A stretch of 64,000 nucleotides of DNA from Trichococcus sp. K1Tr. Its GTDB lineage: Bacteria; Bacillota; Bacilli; Lactobacillales; Aerococcaceae. Below are positions 26,464 through 33,835 of the stretch, piece after piece. A program made the position numbers and the translations under genes. Below the pieces are notes generated by a model. The model was not told the DNA's origin, searched no databases, and saw only the letters and a program-made list of their open reading frames with translations. Location of the stretch: assembly GCF_028309625.1 (NCBI RefSeq), contig NZ_JAQMHR010000007.1:62001-126000 (forward strand). Direction: 5' to 3'. Position 1 is the stretch's first letter, and every line of letters begins with the position of its first letter.

Positions 26464-27336
26464 TTAAGCGTTGGAGCCGGCAACGCCATATTTGCCGAAT
26501 CCCGGGTCTAAATTGAGTTTTTTCCGTAGTTCCTTGGATGTCATGACCTCTTTCTCGTTCGCTGAAATCAGCTTATGGATTCTGTTCAGAAGGTCCATGT
26601 TCGTTGCTAGCCTCGTCCGATTTTCATCATACCAAAAGTTGTCTTCAAGTCCGACGCGTACGCCCCAGCCCATGGTGATGCCCAGAGAATTCATCTTCAA
26701 TTGATCGCTTCCGACAGCACCCAGCGAAAAAACACTGTCTTCAGGGATGTCTTTGAGCATACACCCAATATGCAGCAGATCTCCTTGGGCGCAGGCGATG
26801 TTGCCTAATATCAAGTTAACGTAGTAAGGCGCAGTCACCGCCCCCTTTTTGATCAGGTAGTTGCAATAATTGACCATTCCCAAATCAAAGGCTTCCAATT
26901 CAGGCCGAATGCCGTTATCTCTCATCCGTTCCGCCAAGGCGACAATCATGGAAGGCTCATTCACGCTGGTGGTCCTGTTGAAATTAAGAGAACTTAGTGT
27001 CAGGCTGCCCATGTCCGGTTTTAAATTCCCTTCAAGCGATAAAACGTCCGTTCTGGCTTCCACCGTATTGAAATTCCTTCCGGATGTCGAAGCGCAGATG
27101 ACGAGTTCCGGTGCGAATTGTCGTATGCCGGAGATGATTTCAGCATAAACTTCCTTTCGATACGTTGGTTTTTCATCGTCGCTGTTTCTGGCATGTACAT
27201 GCACCATCGAAATTCCCAATTCCCAAGCATCCTTAACCTCACGGATGATTTCTTCGGGCGAAATGGGTACATAAGGAGTATCTTTTTTGGTCGGTATCAT
27301 GCCAGTCGGGGTGAAATTCACAATTATTTTATCCAT
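26464..27336 (-). CDS. Beta-keto acid cleavage enzyme (BKACE/Kce family, DUF849)
   Basis: A 290-aa TIM-barrel metalloenzyme. It has TPTGMIPTKKDTP near the start, the zinc pair of MVHVHARN (H-x-H), the Ser-containing ICASTSGR and VRVGLEDNFWY (Arg, Glu and Asp of the active site), so it appears catalytically intact. Known members join a beta-keto acid with acetyl-CoA to give acetoacetate and a new acyl-CoA; the founding substrate is 3-keto-5-aminohexanoate from lysine fermentation. Here no lysine pathway is visible, and the gene sits inside a glycan cluster beside acyltransferase, carrier-protein and KAS III genes. I infer a role in making or recycling an acyl group for the sugar. It starts one base after the previous stop, so it is tightly coupled. 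Confidence 0.88.
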   Translation of the reverse strand: MDKIIVNFTPTGMIPTKKDTPYVPISPEEIIREVKDAWELGISMVHVHARNSDDEKPTYRKEVYAEIISGIRQFAPELVICASTSGRNFNTVEARTDVLSLEGNLKPDMGSLTLSSLNFNRTTSVNEPSMIVALAERMRDNGIRPELEAFDLGMVNYCNYLIKKGAVTAPYYVNLILGNIACAQGDLLHIGCMLKDIPEDSVFSLGAVGSDQLKMNSLGITMGWGVRVGLEDNFWYDENRTRLATNMDLLNRIHKLISANEKEVMTSKELRKKLNLDPGFGKYGVAGSNA

Positions 27337-27337
27337 G

Positions 27338-28009
27338 TCAAAGATTCACCTTTAATCCTTCCTTGTGGTAACTCAAGACCCGGCTTGGATTTCCTACATT
27401 CTTTGAAAAAGGATCCGTATTTCGTATCACGACGCTTCCTGCTCCAACCAAGCTCTCTTCAGAAATCGTAATCTTATGCAGAATCGTGGCGTTGAGACCG
27501 ATGTAGCAATTATTCTCGATATGGCATTCGCCGCCGATCGTGCACCCTGATGTGATGACATTGTTATTCCCCAACGTAAATTCGTGGCCCACATAAACTT
27601 GTTGGCGGATGATATTGCTGGATCCCATCCGACCTCTATGACCCATGAATACTTGCTCAAAAATGAGATTGTTGTCCCCCATTTCAACGCCTGGCGAAAC
27701 AATGCTGGACGGACTGATATAATTCCGCAACGTGTACCCTAAAGCTTTCCCTTTCGCGTACATGCCTTCCCGATTGCGCATATCATGAAAAGATGATGTC
27801 AGAACGATCATATCGTATGCAGATGGCGGATATTTTTCCGTAAGCGTTTCGATTTCCACCATCGGCAAACCTAAGTAAAAGCCTGCCTTATCCACATGCG
27901 ATTCATCTGCTGCAAAAGCCGCAACTTTGAAATCTGGATGTTTTAAGGAATCATAAAAAAGCATTTCAGCTAAAAATTTACTTCCATAGACGATTACTGG
28001 ATTACTCAT
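27338..28009 (-). CDS. Left-handed beta-helix acyltransferase, PglD/NeuD-like (first copy)
   Basis: A 223-aa protein. An N-terminal Rossmann-like half (PVIVYGSKFLAEMLFYDSL) is followed by hexapeptide repeats (about 95-200) ending in VGAGSVVIRNTDPFSKNVGNPSRVL, a standard C-terminal block. VYVGHEFTLG carries the histidine that acts as base in PglD-type N-acyltransferases. It is related to, but clearly diverged from, the neighbour at 28.06-28.70 kb. The ATG at 28009 is the natural start; a GTG further up adds eight residues. It probably transfers an acyl group to an amino sugar. With two such enzymes and two carrier proteins, one may use acyl-ACP in place of acetyl-CoA. Confidence 0.82.
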   Translation of the reverse strand: MSNPVIVYGSKFLAEMLFYDSLKHPDFKVAAFAADESHVDKAGFYLGLPMVEIETLTEKYPPSAYDMIVLTSSFHDMRNREGMYAKGKALGYTLRNYISPSSIVSPGVEMGDNNLIFEQVFMGHRGRMGSSNIIRQQVYVGHEFTLGNNNVITSGCTIGGECHIENNCYIGLNATILHKITISEESLVGAGSVVIRNTDPFSKNVGNPSRVLSYHKEGLKVNL

Positions 28010-28057
28010 TTTTTCAGTTCGCCCCCTTGTCACCGCAGAAATTAGCGCCCTCTTCGT

Positions 28058-28696
28058 TCAGGGAGTGGAAATGATTTTGGCCGGATTGCCGAAAACCGTT
28101 GTATTCGCTTTAACATTTTTGAGGACGATGCTCCCCGCACCGACTCTGGCGTTCTCTGCGACCCGCACACTCGGCAGCAGTCGAGCGCCGCTCCCCAAAA
28201 ATACGCCCTCTTCCAAAGCAGAAAAACCCATCAGATCGCTGAAACCACTGATGACGCAGCCCTTCCCCACGGAAACATCGTGGCCGACGCTGACATAGGA
28301 ATTCACAACCGAAAAATCGGCAATTTTTGCATCCGTCGAAATGATGGCATAAGGCCCTACAATGACGCCCTTTCCGATCTCACAAGTGTCCGCCAACAAG
28401 GCTGTCGGATGGATCACCGTCGCGAAAACCGCTCCCTTATCCAAAAGGACCGGGCAGATGTCAGCGATGATCTCCGCATCGCCGATGGCACAGATGACCT
28501 CTTCGCCGGCTTTGGGTTCATAATCTTTTACGGTTCCGACGATCTTAGCGGAAAGTTTGTAGTTATCCAACGCATGGAGGTCATCATCCAAAAAGCCGAT
28601 GTCCTCCCACCGCTTCTCTGCCTTTTCCTGATCCAAAACCCACTGGTACGTTTCGCGGCCAAGACCGCCTGCTCCGACTATCAACAATGTTTTCAA
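28058..28696 (-). CDS. PglD/NeuD-family sugar N-acyltransferase (second copy)
   Basis: A 212-aa protein. The N-terminal Rossmann-like sugar-binding domain (LLIVGAGGLGRETYQWVLDQ, IGFLDDD) and the left-handed beta-helix from about residue 95 (IHPTALLADTCEIGKG to VGAGSIVLKNVKANTTVFGNPAKII) match PglD. The likely base is His in VSVGHDVSVG. PglD acetylates the 4-amino group of UDP-4-amino sugars with acetyl-CoA, completing di-N-acetylbacillosamine. That fits the dehydratase and aminotransferase genes at 16-19.5 kb. It starts 14 nt below the small carrier protein gene, so an acyl-carrier donor is possible. Which acyl group it moves is unknown. Confidence 0.9.
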   Translation of the reverse strand: MKTLLIVGAGGLGRETYQWVLDQEKAEKRWEDIGFLDDDLHALDNYKLSAKIVGTVKDYEPKAGEEVICAIGDAEIIADICPVLLDKGAVFATVIHPTALLADTCEIGKGVIVGPYAIISTDAKIADFSVVNSYVSVGHDVSVGKGCVISGFSDLMGFSALEEGVFLGSGARLLPSVRVAENARVGAGSIVLKNVKANTTVFGNPAKIISTP

Positions 28697-28710
28697 TTAG
28701 TCGTCCTCCC

Positions 28711-28935
28711 TTATTCGGCTTTTCTTCTTGATTGAATCAAATCCGCGATATCCCCGACAGTCGTCAGGCCTTTCAGGTCATCGTTGCCGATCTTCACGCC
28801 GTAGCTTTCCTCTGCCATGATTTGGGTGGACAACAGCCCGAGGGAATCCCAGCCTTCGTAATCATCCAACGAATCTTCCCTGTTCACTTCAGGCACTTCC
28901 AAAATTTCCGCAAACTCCTCATAGAAGTTTTCCAT
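28711..28935 (-). CDS. Acyl carrier protein (first)
   Basis: A 74-aa acidic protein. The phosphopantetheine serine lies in EGWDSLGLLSTQIM, a standard ACP motif, and the flanking helices fit the four-helix fold. It should carry an acyl thioester for the adjacent KAS III-like synthase and acyltransferases. The ATG at 28935 follows TTAGGAGGAGAGG, a strong site. It is not the fatty-acid AcpP by context: it lies in a glycan cluster between an acyltransferase gene and a synthase gene. Confidence 0.9.
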   Translation of the reverse strand: MENFYEEFAEILEVPEVNREDSLDDYEGWDSLGLLSTQIMAEESYGVKIGNDDLKGLTTVGDIADLIQSRRKAE

Positions 28936-28955
28936 GATGCCTCTCCTCCTAAATC

Positions 28956-30020
28956 CTAATATTCAATCATCCGGCAAAAATCCAATTTCCCGATGTCCAT
29001 CAGCATGGCGCTGCTGGAAAGCCCTACTCCAAAACCGGACAGGCATACTTTATAGGAATCCGTCAGGAGTTTTTCGCCCAGATTGAAGGCCAAGTTTATT
29101 GGAATGGTCACACTGCTCGAGTTCCCGAAATTTTCGACCACATTGTTCGGAAGCTTTTCGCGCGCCACTCCCATCCTGTCAGCCAACTTTTCCAGCATAA
29201 ACCGGTTCGGTTGGTGGAACATGAAATAATCAATGTCCTCTTTCGACGTTTCCGCAACCGCAAGCAAGTCCTCAACCAACGGCGGGACTTCTGTCTGCAC
29301 AAAGTTGAATACCGCTTCCCCGTTCATTTTGAGATGGTCCAGGCTTCGGTAATTCCCGGCCTCATCCACTTCCATCACACCGGTTTCGCTTGTGGCAGGC
29401 AACCGCATGCCGCCTGCAGGGATGATCAGTTCCTTGTAGCCTGACCCGTCCATCTTGAGGTTCGCATGGATCCGATTATTGTCGTCGGTTCTTTCCAGGA
29501 TCGTCACGGATGCCGCATCGCCGATCAGCGGATAGCTGCCCCGATCACGTTTGGATGTCCTGCGGCTGAGTACATCGGCATTCAAAAGGGCCACTTTTTT
29601 TATCGAATCCTGTTCCAATAGGTTGAAAGCCTGGATCAATCCCACCAAATAACCGGCGCAGCCTTGGTTGATGTCCAAGCAGAGCATATCCTGCTTCAGC
29701 CCCAACTCCCCTTGGATGACGTTGCTCGTCGGAGGCAGATAATAATCCGGTGTCTGGGTGACGAGTATCAGGGCATCGATGTCATCACCGCTGATCAAGC
29801 CTTCGTCCAGAAGCTGCCTCATCCCGAAGATGCAGAGGTCCGACACGCTCGTATCGCCTTCGACAATCCGATGCTTCTCATAGCCCATTATTTTCTTCAG
29901 CTTCATGGACTGCTTGACGGAGAAATTATAATTTTCCGCTTCATCCTCGAATGCGACTTCGTTTTTCGGCAGCACAGTCAGAATGCCGCTGATCCGTTTG
30001 TTTTCATAGTTGAAGTTCAT
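28956..30020 (-). CDS. KAS III-like 3-oxoacyl-ACP synthase
   Basis: A 354-aa thiolase-fold enzyme. The Cys-His-Asn triad is present: DINQGCAGYLVG (about Cys115), FMFHQPNRFMLEKL (His) and ENFGNSSSVTIP (Asn). Other FabH-like blocks are ILVTQTPDYYLPPTSN and LIGDAASVTILE. It should condense an acyl thioester with malonyl-ACP or, as in some relatives, transfer an acyl group to a small molecule. It is longer than FabH (about 320 aa) and the N-terminus (GILTVLPKNEV) resembles KAS III proteins of flagellar glycosylation and polysaccharide loci. It overlaps the second carrier gene by 4 nt and follows GTGGAGGG. Substrate unknown. Confidence 0.9.
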   Translation of the reverse strand: MNFNYENKRISGILTVLPKNEVAFEDEAENYNFSVKQSMKLKKIMGYEKHRIVEGDTSVSDLCIFGMRQLLDEGLISGDDIDALILVTQTPDYYLPPTSNVIQGELGLKQDMLCLDINQGCAGYLVGLIQAFNLLEQDSIKKVALLNADVLSRRTSKRDRGSYPLIGDAASVTILERTDDNNRIHANLKMDGSGYKELIIPAGGMRLPATSETGVMEVDEAGNYRSLDHLKMNGEAVFNFVQTEVPPLVEDLLAVAETSKEDIDYFMFHQPNRFMLEKLADRMGVAREKLPNNVVENFGNSSSVTIPINLAFNLGEKLLTDSYKVCLSGFGVGLSSSAMLMDIGKLDFCRMIEY

Positions 30021-30247
30021 ACAATCCCTCCACTCTTTCTCACAAGATCCGCAATCGATTCCAGACTGCTGAAGTTCTCCGCCAAGATGTCGCTCCCATC
30101 GATAGAAATCGGATAAGCGCTTTCAAGTTCCGTCACCAAAACGATGATGTCGAAGGAATCGAGCATCCCGTTTGCAATGAAATCATCGGTATTTTCCCAA
30201 TCGCATTCCGGTCGTATTTCCTTCAGTATCTCCACAATTTTTTCCAT
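30017..30247 (-). CDS. Acyl/aminoacyl carrier protein (second)
   Basis: A 76-aa carrier protein with the serine in NGMLDSFDIIVLVTELE. The DSFD context is closer to D-alanyl or peptidyl carrier proteins than to fatty-acid ACP (DSLD/DSLG), and it lies 31 nt below the adenylation-enzyme gene. I infer that it is the partner loaded by that enzyme. The end of the gene overlaps the KAS III start by 4 nt (ATGA), indicating coupling. Together with the first carrier protein it gives the cluster two distinct thioester shuttles. Confidence 0.9.
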   Translation of the reverse strand: MEKIVEILKEIRPECDWENTDDFIANGMLDSFDIIVLVTELESAYPISIDGSDILAENFSSLESIADLVRKSGGIV

Positions 30248-30278
30248 ATCCCCTGCTCCTCCCTATGCGGTTGTCCCG

Positions 30279-31811
30279 TCAATTACTGTGCAACCACTCC
30301 GCAGCCAATGTCTTTCTGTCGATTTTCCCGTTCTTATTCAACGGCAACTGTTCCAGCATAATGATTTTGGTCGGGATCATGTATTTCGGCAGCAGCGGGG
30401 TCAGTTCCTTTCTGATCGTCGCCTTGCCGAGATCGGTCGGCCCTTCATAAAACATCGTGATTTCCTTTCGGTCCGAGTTGTAAATGACACAGGAATTATG
30501 GATGCCACTCAGACTCAGCAAAGCCGTTTCGATCTCGCCCAGTTCGATCCGGTATCCCATGTACTTGATCTGGGTGTCTTTCCTGCCCACATAGATGATT
30601 TCGTTATACTCGTTAATATAGACCAGATCACCGGTGCGATAGATGCGGTCGAAATAATGGTTGTTGAGCGGGTTTTGGGTAAAGACCTGATCGCTTTTGG
30701 CCGCGTCATTCCAATAGCCCAAAGCGATGGAGCTGCCCCGCACACACAGTTCGCCCATTTCGCTTCCTGTCACCGCTTGGTTCTCCTCATTCAGGATGAT
30801 GACATCAGCGTTCCGGCACGGAAACCCGATCGGCAGCCGTTCACTGTCCTCGAAAGCCCGCTCAACTTTGTAATAAGTGCAATCAACGGTGATTTCAGTA
30901 GGCCCGTAGAGGTTGGCGAACAGAGAGTCCGGCAGCTTGCTGCGCCAATAGTTGAGGTGTTTGTTCGGCATCGCTTCTCCGGCGAACAGAACCTTTTCCA
31001 GGCCACCGACATAGACATGGTCCAACGCCTTCGTATTGGCCACGTTGATCAGCACCGACGGCACCCAGAAGACGAAGTTGATGTTCTTTGAGGCTACGTA
31101 TTCCATCAGTTTGACCGGAAAGGCAAAATGGTGTTCCGGAATGATGACAAGCGTTGCTGCGGTGGCTAAACAGAGATAGATGTCCAGGGTTGAATTATCG
31201 AAGTAAAAAGGTGATTGGCTGCCGATGATTTCCTTTGGGCTGATGTCAAAGCATGCCACAGCCCAATCGATGTAGTTGATGACGCCTTTGTGGGAGATGA
31301 CGACGCCCTTTGGGGTGCCCGTCGAGCCCGAGGTATGGATGATATAGATGGGATCTGTATCGATGAGTCCATCCAGTCGTCCGAGCACCTCATCATTGTC
31401 AAAGAATACGGAGGTATCGTACGCCTCCTCGATGCCGATCAGGTTTTCGGCGGCTACGCCCATCGCAAGCAAAGACTCCAAATATTCTTGCGAAGTTATA
31501 ACAAGAGGATCTTCCAAGTGTTCCAGGATATTGTGGATTCTTGCGGCAGGCGAATGGACATCAAGGGGAGCATAGATGTTCCCGCTATAAAGGATACCCA
31601 TAAAAGCGACGAGGCTGTCAGCGCTTTTCGGCAAAAATACAGCGATAGGCTTTTTCATATCCTGCGATCTGCGGCGGATGGAAAGACTCAGCCTTTTGGA
31701 GCTTTGCTCCCAGGCGCCGAAAGTCAGTTCTCTGTGCTCATCCTTGATGGCCGTTTTGTACCTGTACTTCAGAAGTGTGTGTTCAAAATATTCCAATACA
31801 TTTTTTTTCAT
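30279..31811 (-). CDS. Stand-alone adenylation enzyme (amino acid activating, DltA-like)
   Basis: A 510-aa AMP-forming ligase. The core motifs are in order: IIHTSGSTGTPKGVVISHKG (A3), FYFDNSTLDIYL (A4, with the Asp that in NRPS enzymes holds the alpha-amino group), LYGPTEITVDCTYY (A5), YRTGDLVY (A7), GRKDTQIKYMGYRIELGEIE (A8) and NKNGKIDRKTL (A10 lysine). It should activate an amino acid as aminoacyl-AMP and load the carrier protein encoded just below. No dltB, dltC or dltD neighbour is present, so this is not the ordinary teichoic acid D-alanylation operon. The ATG at 31811 follows GGGAGG by 9 nt. I cannot name the amino acid. Confidence 0.9.
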   Translation of the reverse strand: MKKNVLEYFEHTLLKYRYKTAIKDEHRELTFGAWEQSSKRLSLSIRRRSQDMKKPIAVFLPKSADSLVAFMGILYSGNIYAPLDVHSPAARIHNILEHLEDPLVITSQEYLESLLAMGVAAENLIGIEEAYDTSVFFDNDEVLGRLDGLIDTDPIYIIHTSGSTGTPKGVVISHKGVINYIDWAVACFDISPKEIIGSQSPFYFDNSTLDIYLCLATAATLVIIPEHHFAFPVKLMEYVASKNINFVFWVPSVLINVANTKALDHVYVGGLEKVLFAGEAMPNKHLNYWRSKLPDSLFANLYGPTEITVDCTYYKVERAFEDSERLPIGFPCRNADVIILNEENQAVTGSEMGELCVRGSSIALGYWNDAAKSDQVFTQNPLNNHYFDRIYRTGDLVYINEYNEIIYVGRKDTQIKYMGYRIELGEIETALLSLSGIHNSCVIYNSDRKEITMFYEGPTDLGKATIRKELTPLLPKYMIPTKIIMLEQLPLNKNGKIDRKTLAAEWLHSN

Positions 31812-31900
31812 GCATACCAACCTCCCTTTTCAGTATGGCGATAGAACGATTTACCTTGGATAATTAAACGCTTCCCCTACGGAATTGTTTATTTAGTATT

Positions 31901-31906
31901 ATTATA
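31901..31906 (-). promoter_or_regulatory. Possible internal promoter (-10) for the adenylation/ACP/KAS module
   Basis: A perfect TATAAT on the minus strand (31906-31901) lies in the 178-bp gap upstream of the adenylation gene. The hexamer 17 bp upstream is a poor -35, so this is tentative. Confidence 0.3.
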
Positions 31907-31989
31907 TCTTGAAGGAAGGGAAGATAGAAATGATACCCTCCGTTTTCTCTGTTAAAGACAATCGGCGTGACCTTGTCCTTTGAGGGATG

Positions 31990-33627
31990 CTACTTTTCGG
32001 ACACTTCCCAAGTGGCGGATACGGGATCGCTGGTGGTCGCCACCCATTCATCCGGTTCCCCTTCCACAGGCGTGACCAATCTGGCGGTATCGCCGATGAA
32101 GCCAGGAATCGGAACGGCAGTCGGGTCGGCAGTGACGAAAATGGTGCGGCTACTCTCTATTTTAGTGGTGCCCATCTCTTCAGCTCCGCCAAAGCCCGCC
32201 TTTGCGCTGGCCAACGCCATATTCTGAAATACTACTGTCGTATAGGGCTCCGTCTCCATAGAGTCCAAAAAAAGGAACGGAACACTGTTGTTTTCACCGT
32301 ATTGAACATTGTCGTGAACGACTTCGTAGGTCCTTGCCCAAGTCAGCGGCTGCATAGCTACTGCCGTGTCACTATCAAAGAAGACATTGGTGAGATAAGC
32401 ATAGGCCACCCCAAAACCAAAGTACCCGTTAGTGAAACCTTCCCCAATCGTGCAATCATTCAGCGCAATTTTCCCGAAGTAACCCTTCACTGCATTTATC
32501 TCCTTGTCCGTCTCGACAGGATTATCTTGGTCCAAGCGCACAAAGGTGCAGTTATTGAATTCCGTATAGTAATCTTCCTTAGGCAACTCTTCAAAGCTGT
32601 CCACCACCCATACATAGGCTCCGTCAACATCTTCAGTGGTGCTTGGCGTTACCGTGATTGTGCTGTCATTGATGGTGGTGTTTGTGGCATTGATGACCTC
32701 CAGTTGCCCCAGATTGGAATTGTTGATGGTGATTTCATTCTTAAATCCATACACAGTTGTCAAGCTGTCGATGACCGTCAATCCCTCTATGTTAGCCGTT
32801 GAACCCTCTGATAGCTCGAAGTCAACGCCGCGATAAGCGAGCACCGAATCGACGGTGAGATTTATTTTCTCCCCGGTATCGATTTCGAAATCCATCGCTT
32901 TCCCGAATTCGCCTTTTTCAGCGATAAAATCGGTCACCCGTATGTTGGCCGGGCTCCCGCTGGCAACGATCCCGCCCCTGAAGCAGTTGATGGCTGTGCA
33001 CCCTGTGACTTCAACATCCGCGTTCGTATAGATGTGCACCCCGTCGGCAGCCCAGTTTTGGAAGCGACAATTGATCACTTTACCGCGCAGCATGCCTGTA
33101 TCCTCCAAAGAACCCATATACATGATGCCGAACTGCTGCTCCAATTCGTAGTTCTGGAATTCGCCTTGATTCCAACAGTTTCCGTCAAAGGTCATCCCTT
33201 CAAAAATCAGATAATCAGAATCCTCCGACGATTCCCATGACCGATTCTCGGTCGTGAACATTCTGGTGAATTTGGATTGATTGTCGGCTAAGGTGAAGGT
33301 TGCCCCATAGCCAACGATTCTGAGCCCTGCCTCAACGTTTACCGAGCGCAAAACATACAATCCGCCACTCGGGAAAAAAAGATCCTTGTCGTTGGCCAAG
33401 CAATAATCCACGGCCCTTTGGATGCGTTCTGTGTCATCCTTATCCGTCTCCAATTTCGGGAAAGAGTCGATGCTTATTTCCCCTTGTGCCGTTTCCGTCA
33501 CCAGTGCATCATTATCGCTATTGTAAAACGCGCTTTCCGATTTCAGCGCCTGTACAATTTCCGGCAGCTTGCCGTACATAAGCACCATCAGCACAGGCGG
33601 AATGAGCGCCATCATCTTAAGTTTCAT
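31990..33627 (-). CDS. Exported right-handed parallel beta-helix protein (pectate-lyase-like)
   Basis: A 545-aa protein with a short N-terminal hydrophobic signal or anchor (MMALIPPVLMVLMYGKL). The segment DDTERIQRAVDYCLANDKDLFFPSGGLYVLRSVNV is the usual N-terminal cap of pectate-lyase-3/tail-spike-like beta-helices. It is followed by coils such as FEGMTFDGNCWN, VINCRFQNWAADGVHIYTNADVEVTGCTAINC and GGIVASGSPANIRVTDF. Such proteins are often lyases, hydrolases or epimerases acting on a polysaccharide, so I infer trimming or degradation of the EPS made here. Active-site residues cannot be assigned. The ATG at 33627 follows AAGGAGGG. It lies between flippase and adenylation genes. Confidence 0.8.
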   Translation of the reverse strand: MKLKMMALIPPVLMVLMYGKLPEIVQALKSESAFYNSDNDALVTETAQGEISIDSFPKLETDKDDTERIQRAVDYCLANDKDLFFPSGGLYVLRSVNVEAGLRIVGYGATFTLADNQSKFTRMFTTENRSWESSEDSDYLIFEGMTFDGNCWNQGEFQNYELEQQFGIMYMGSLEDTGMLRGKVINCRFQNWAADGVHIYTNADVEVTGCTAINCFRGGIVASGSPANIRVTDFIAEKGEFGKAMDFEIDTGEKINLTVDSVLAYRGVDFELSEGSTANIEGLTVIDSLTTVYGFKNEITINNSNLGQLEVINATNTTINDSTITVTPSTTEDVDGAYVWVVDSFEELPKEDYYTEFNNCTFVRLDQDNPVETDKEINAVKGYFGKIALNDCTIGEGFTNGYFGFGVAYAYLTNVFFDSDTAVAMQPLTWARTYEVVHDNVQYGENNSVPFLFLDSMETEPYTTVVFQNMALASAKAGFGGAEEMGTTKIESSRTIFVTADPTAVPIPGFIGDTARLVTPVEGEPDEWVATTSDPVSATWEVSEK

Positions 33628-33835
33628 TTTAATGCCCTCCTTAAGAGCCACAACTTCTGCTAAAGGAACACCCAGACAATCGTGTCTTTAATTCCCTATA
33701 GGTTTCCATTTGGCAGCAACAGACTGTCGTCTGCGTCCTTCACCCGGTTGGCTCAATCCGTCATCCGTCTGTAGCGGCGCATTGCAACAGCAAGGAGGCC
33801 CAAAGGCAGGCGTTATCTCCTGTCCCTGATTATCC

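Noticed and set aside
30279-31811. Ordinary dltA of the teichoic acid D-alanylation operon
   Set aside because: Motifs are DltA-like, but dltB and dltD are missing and the neighbours are KAS III and acyltransferase genes, so the symbol was withheld.
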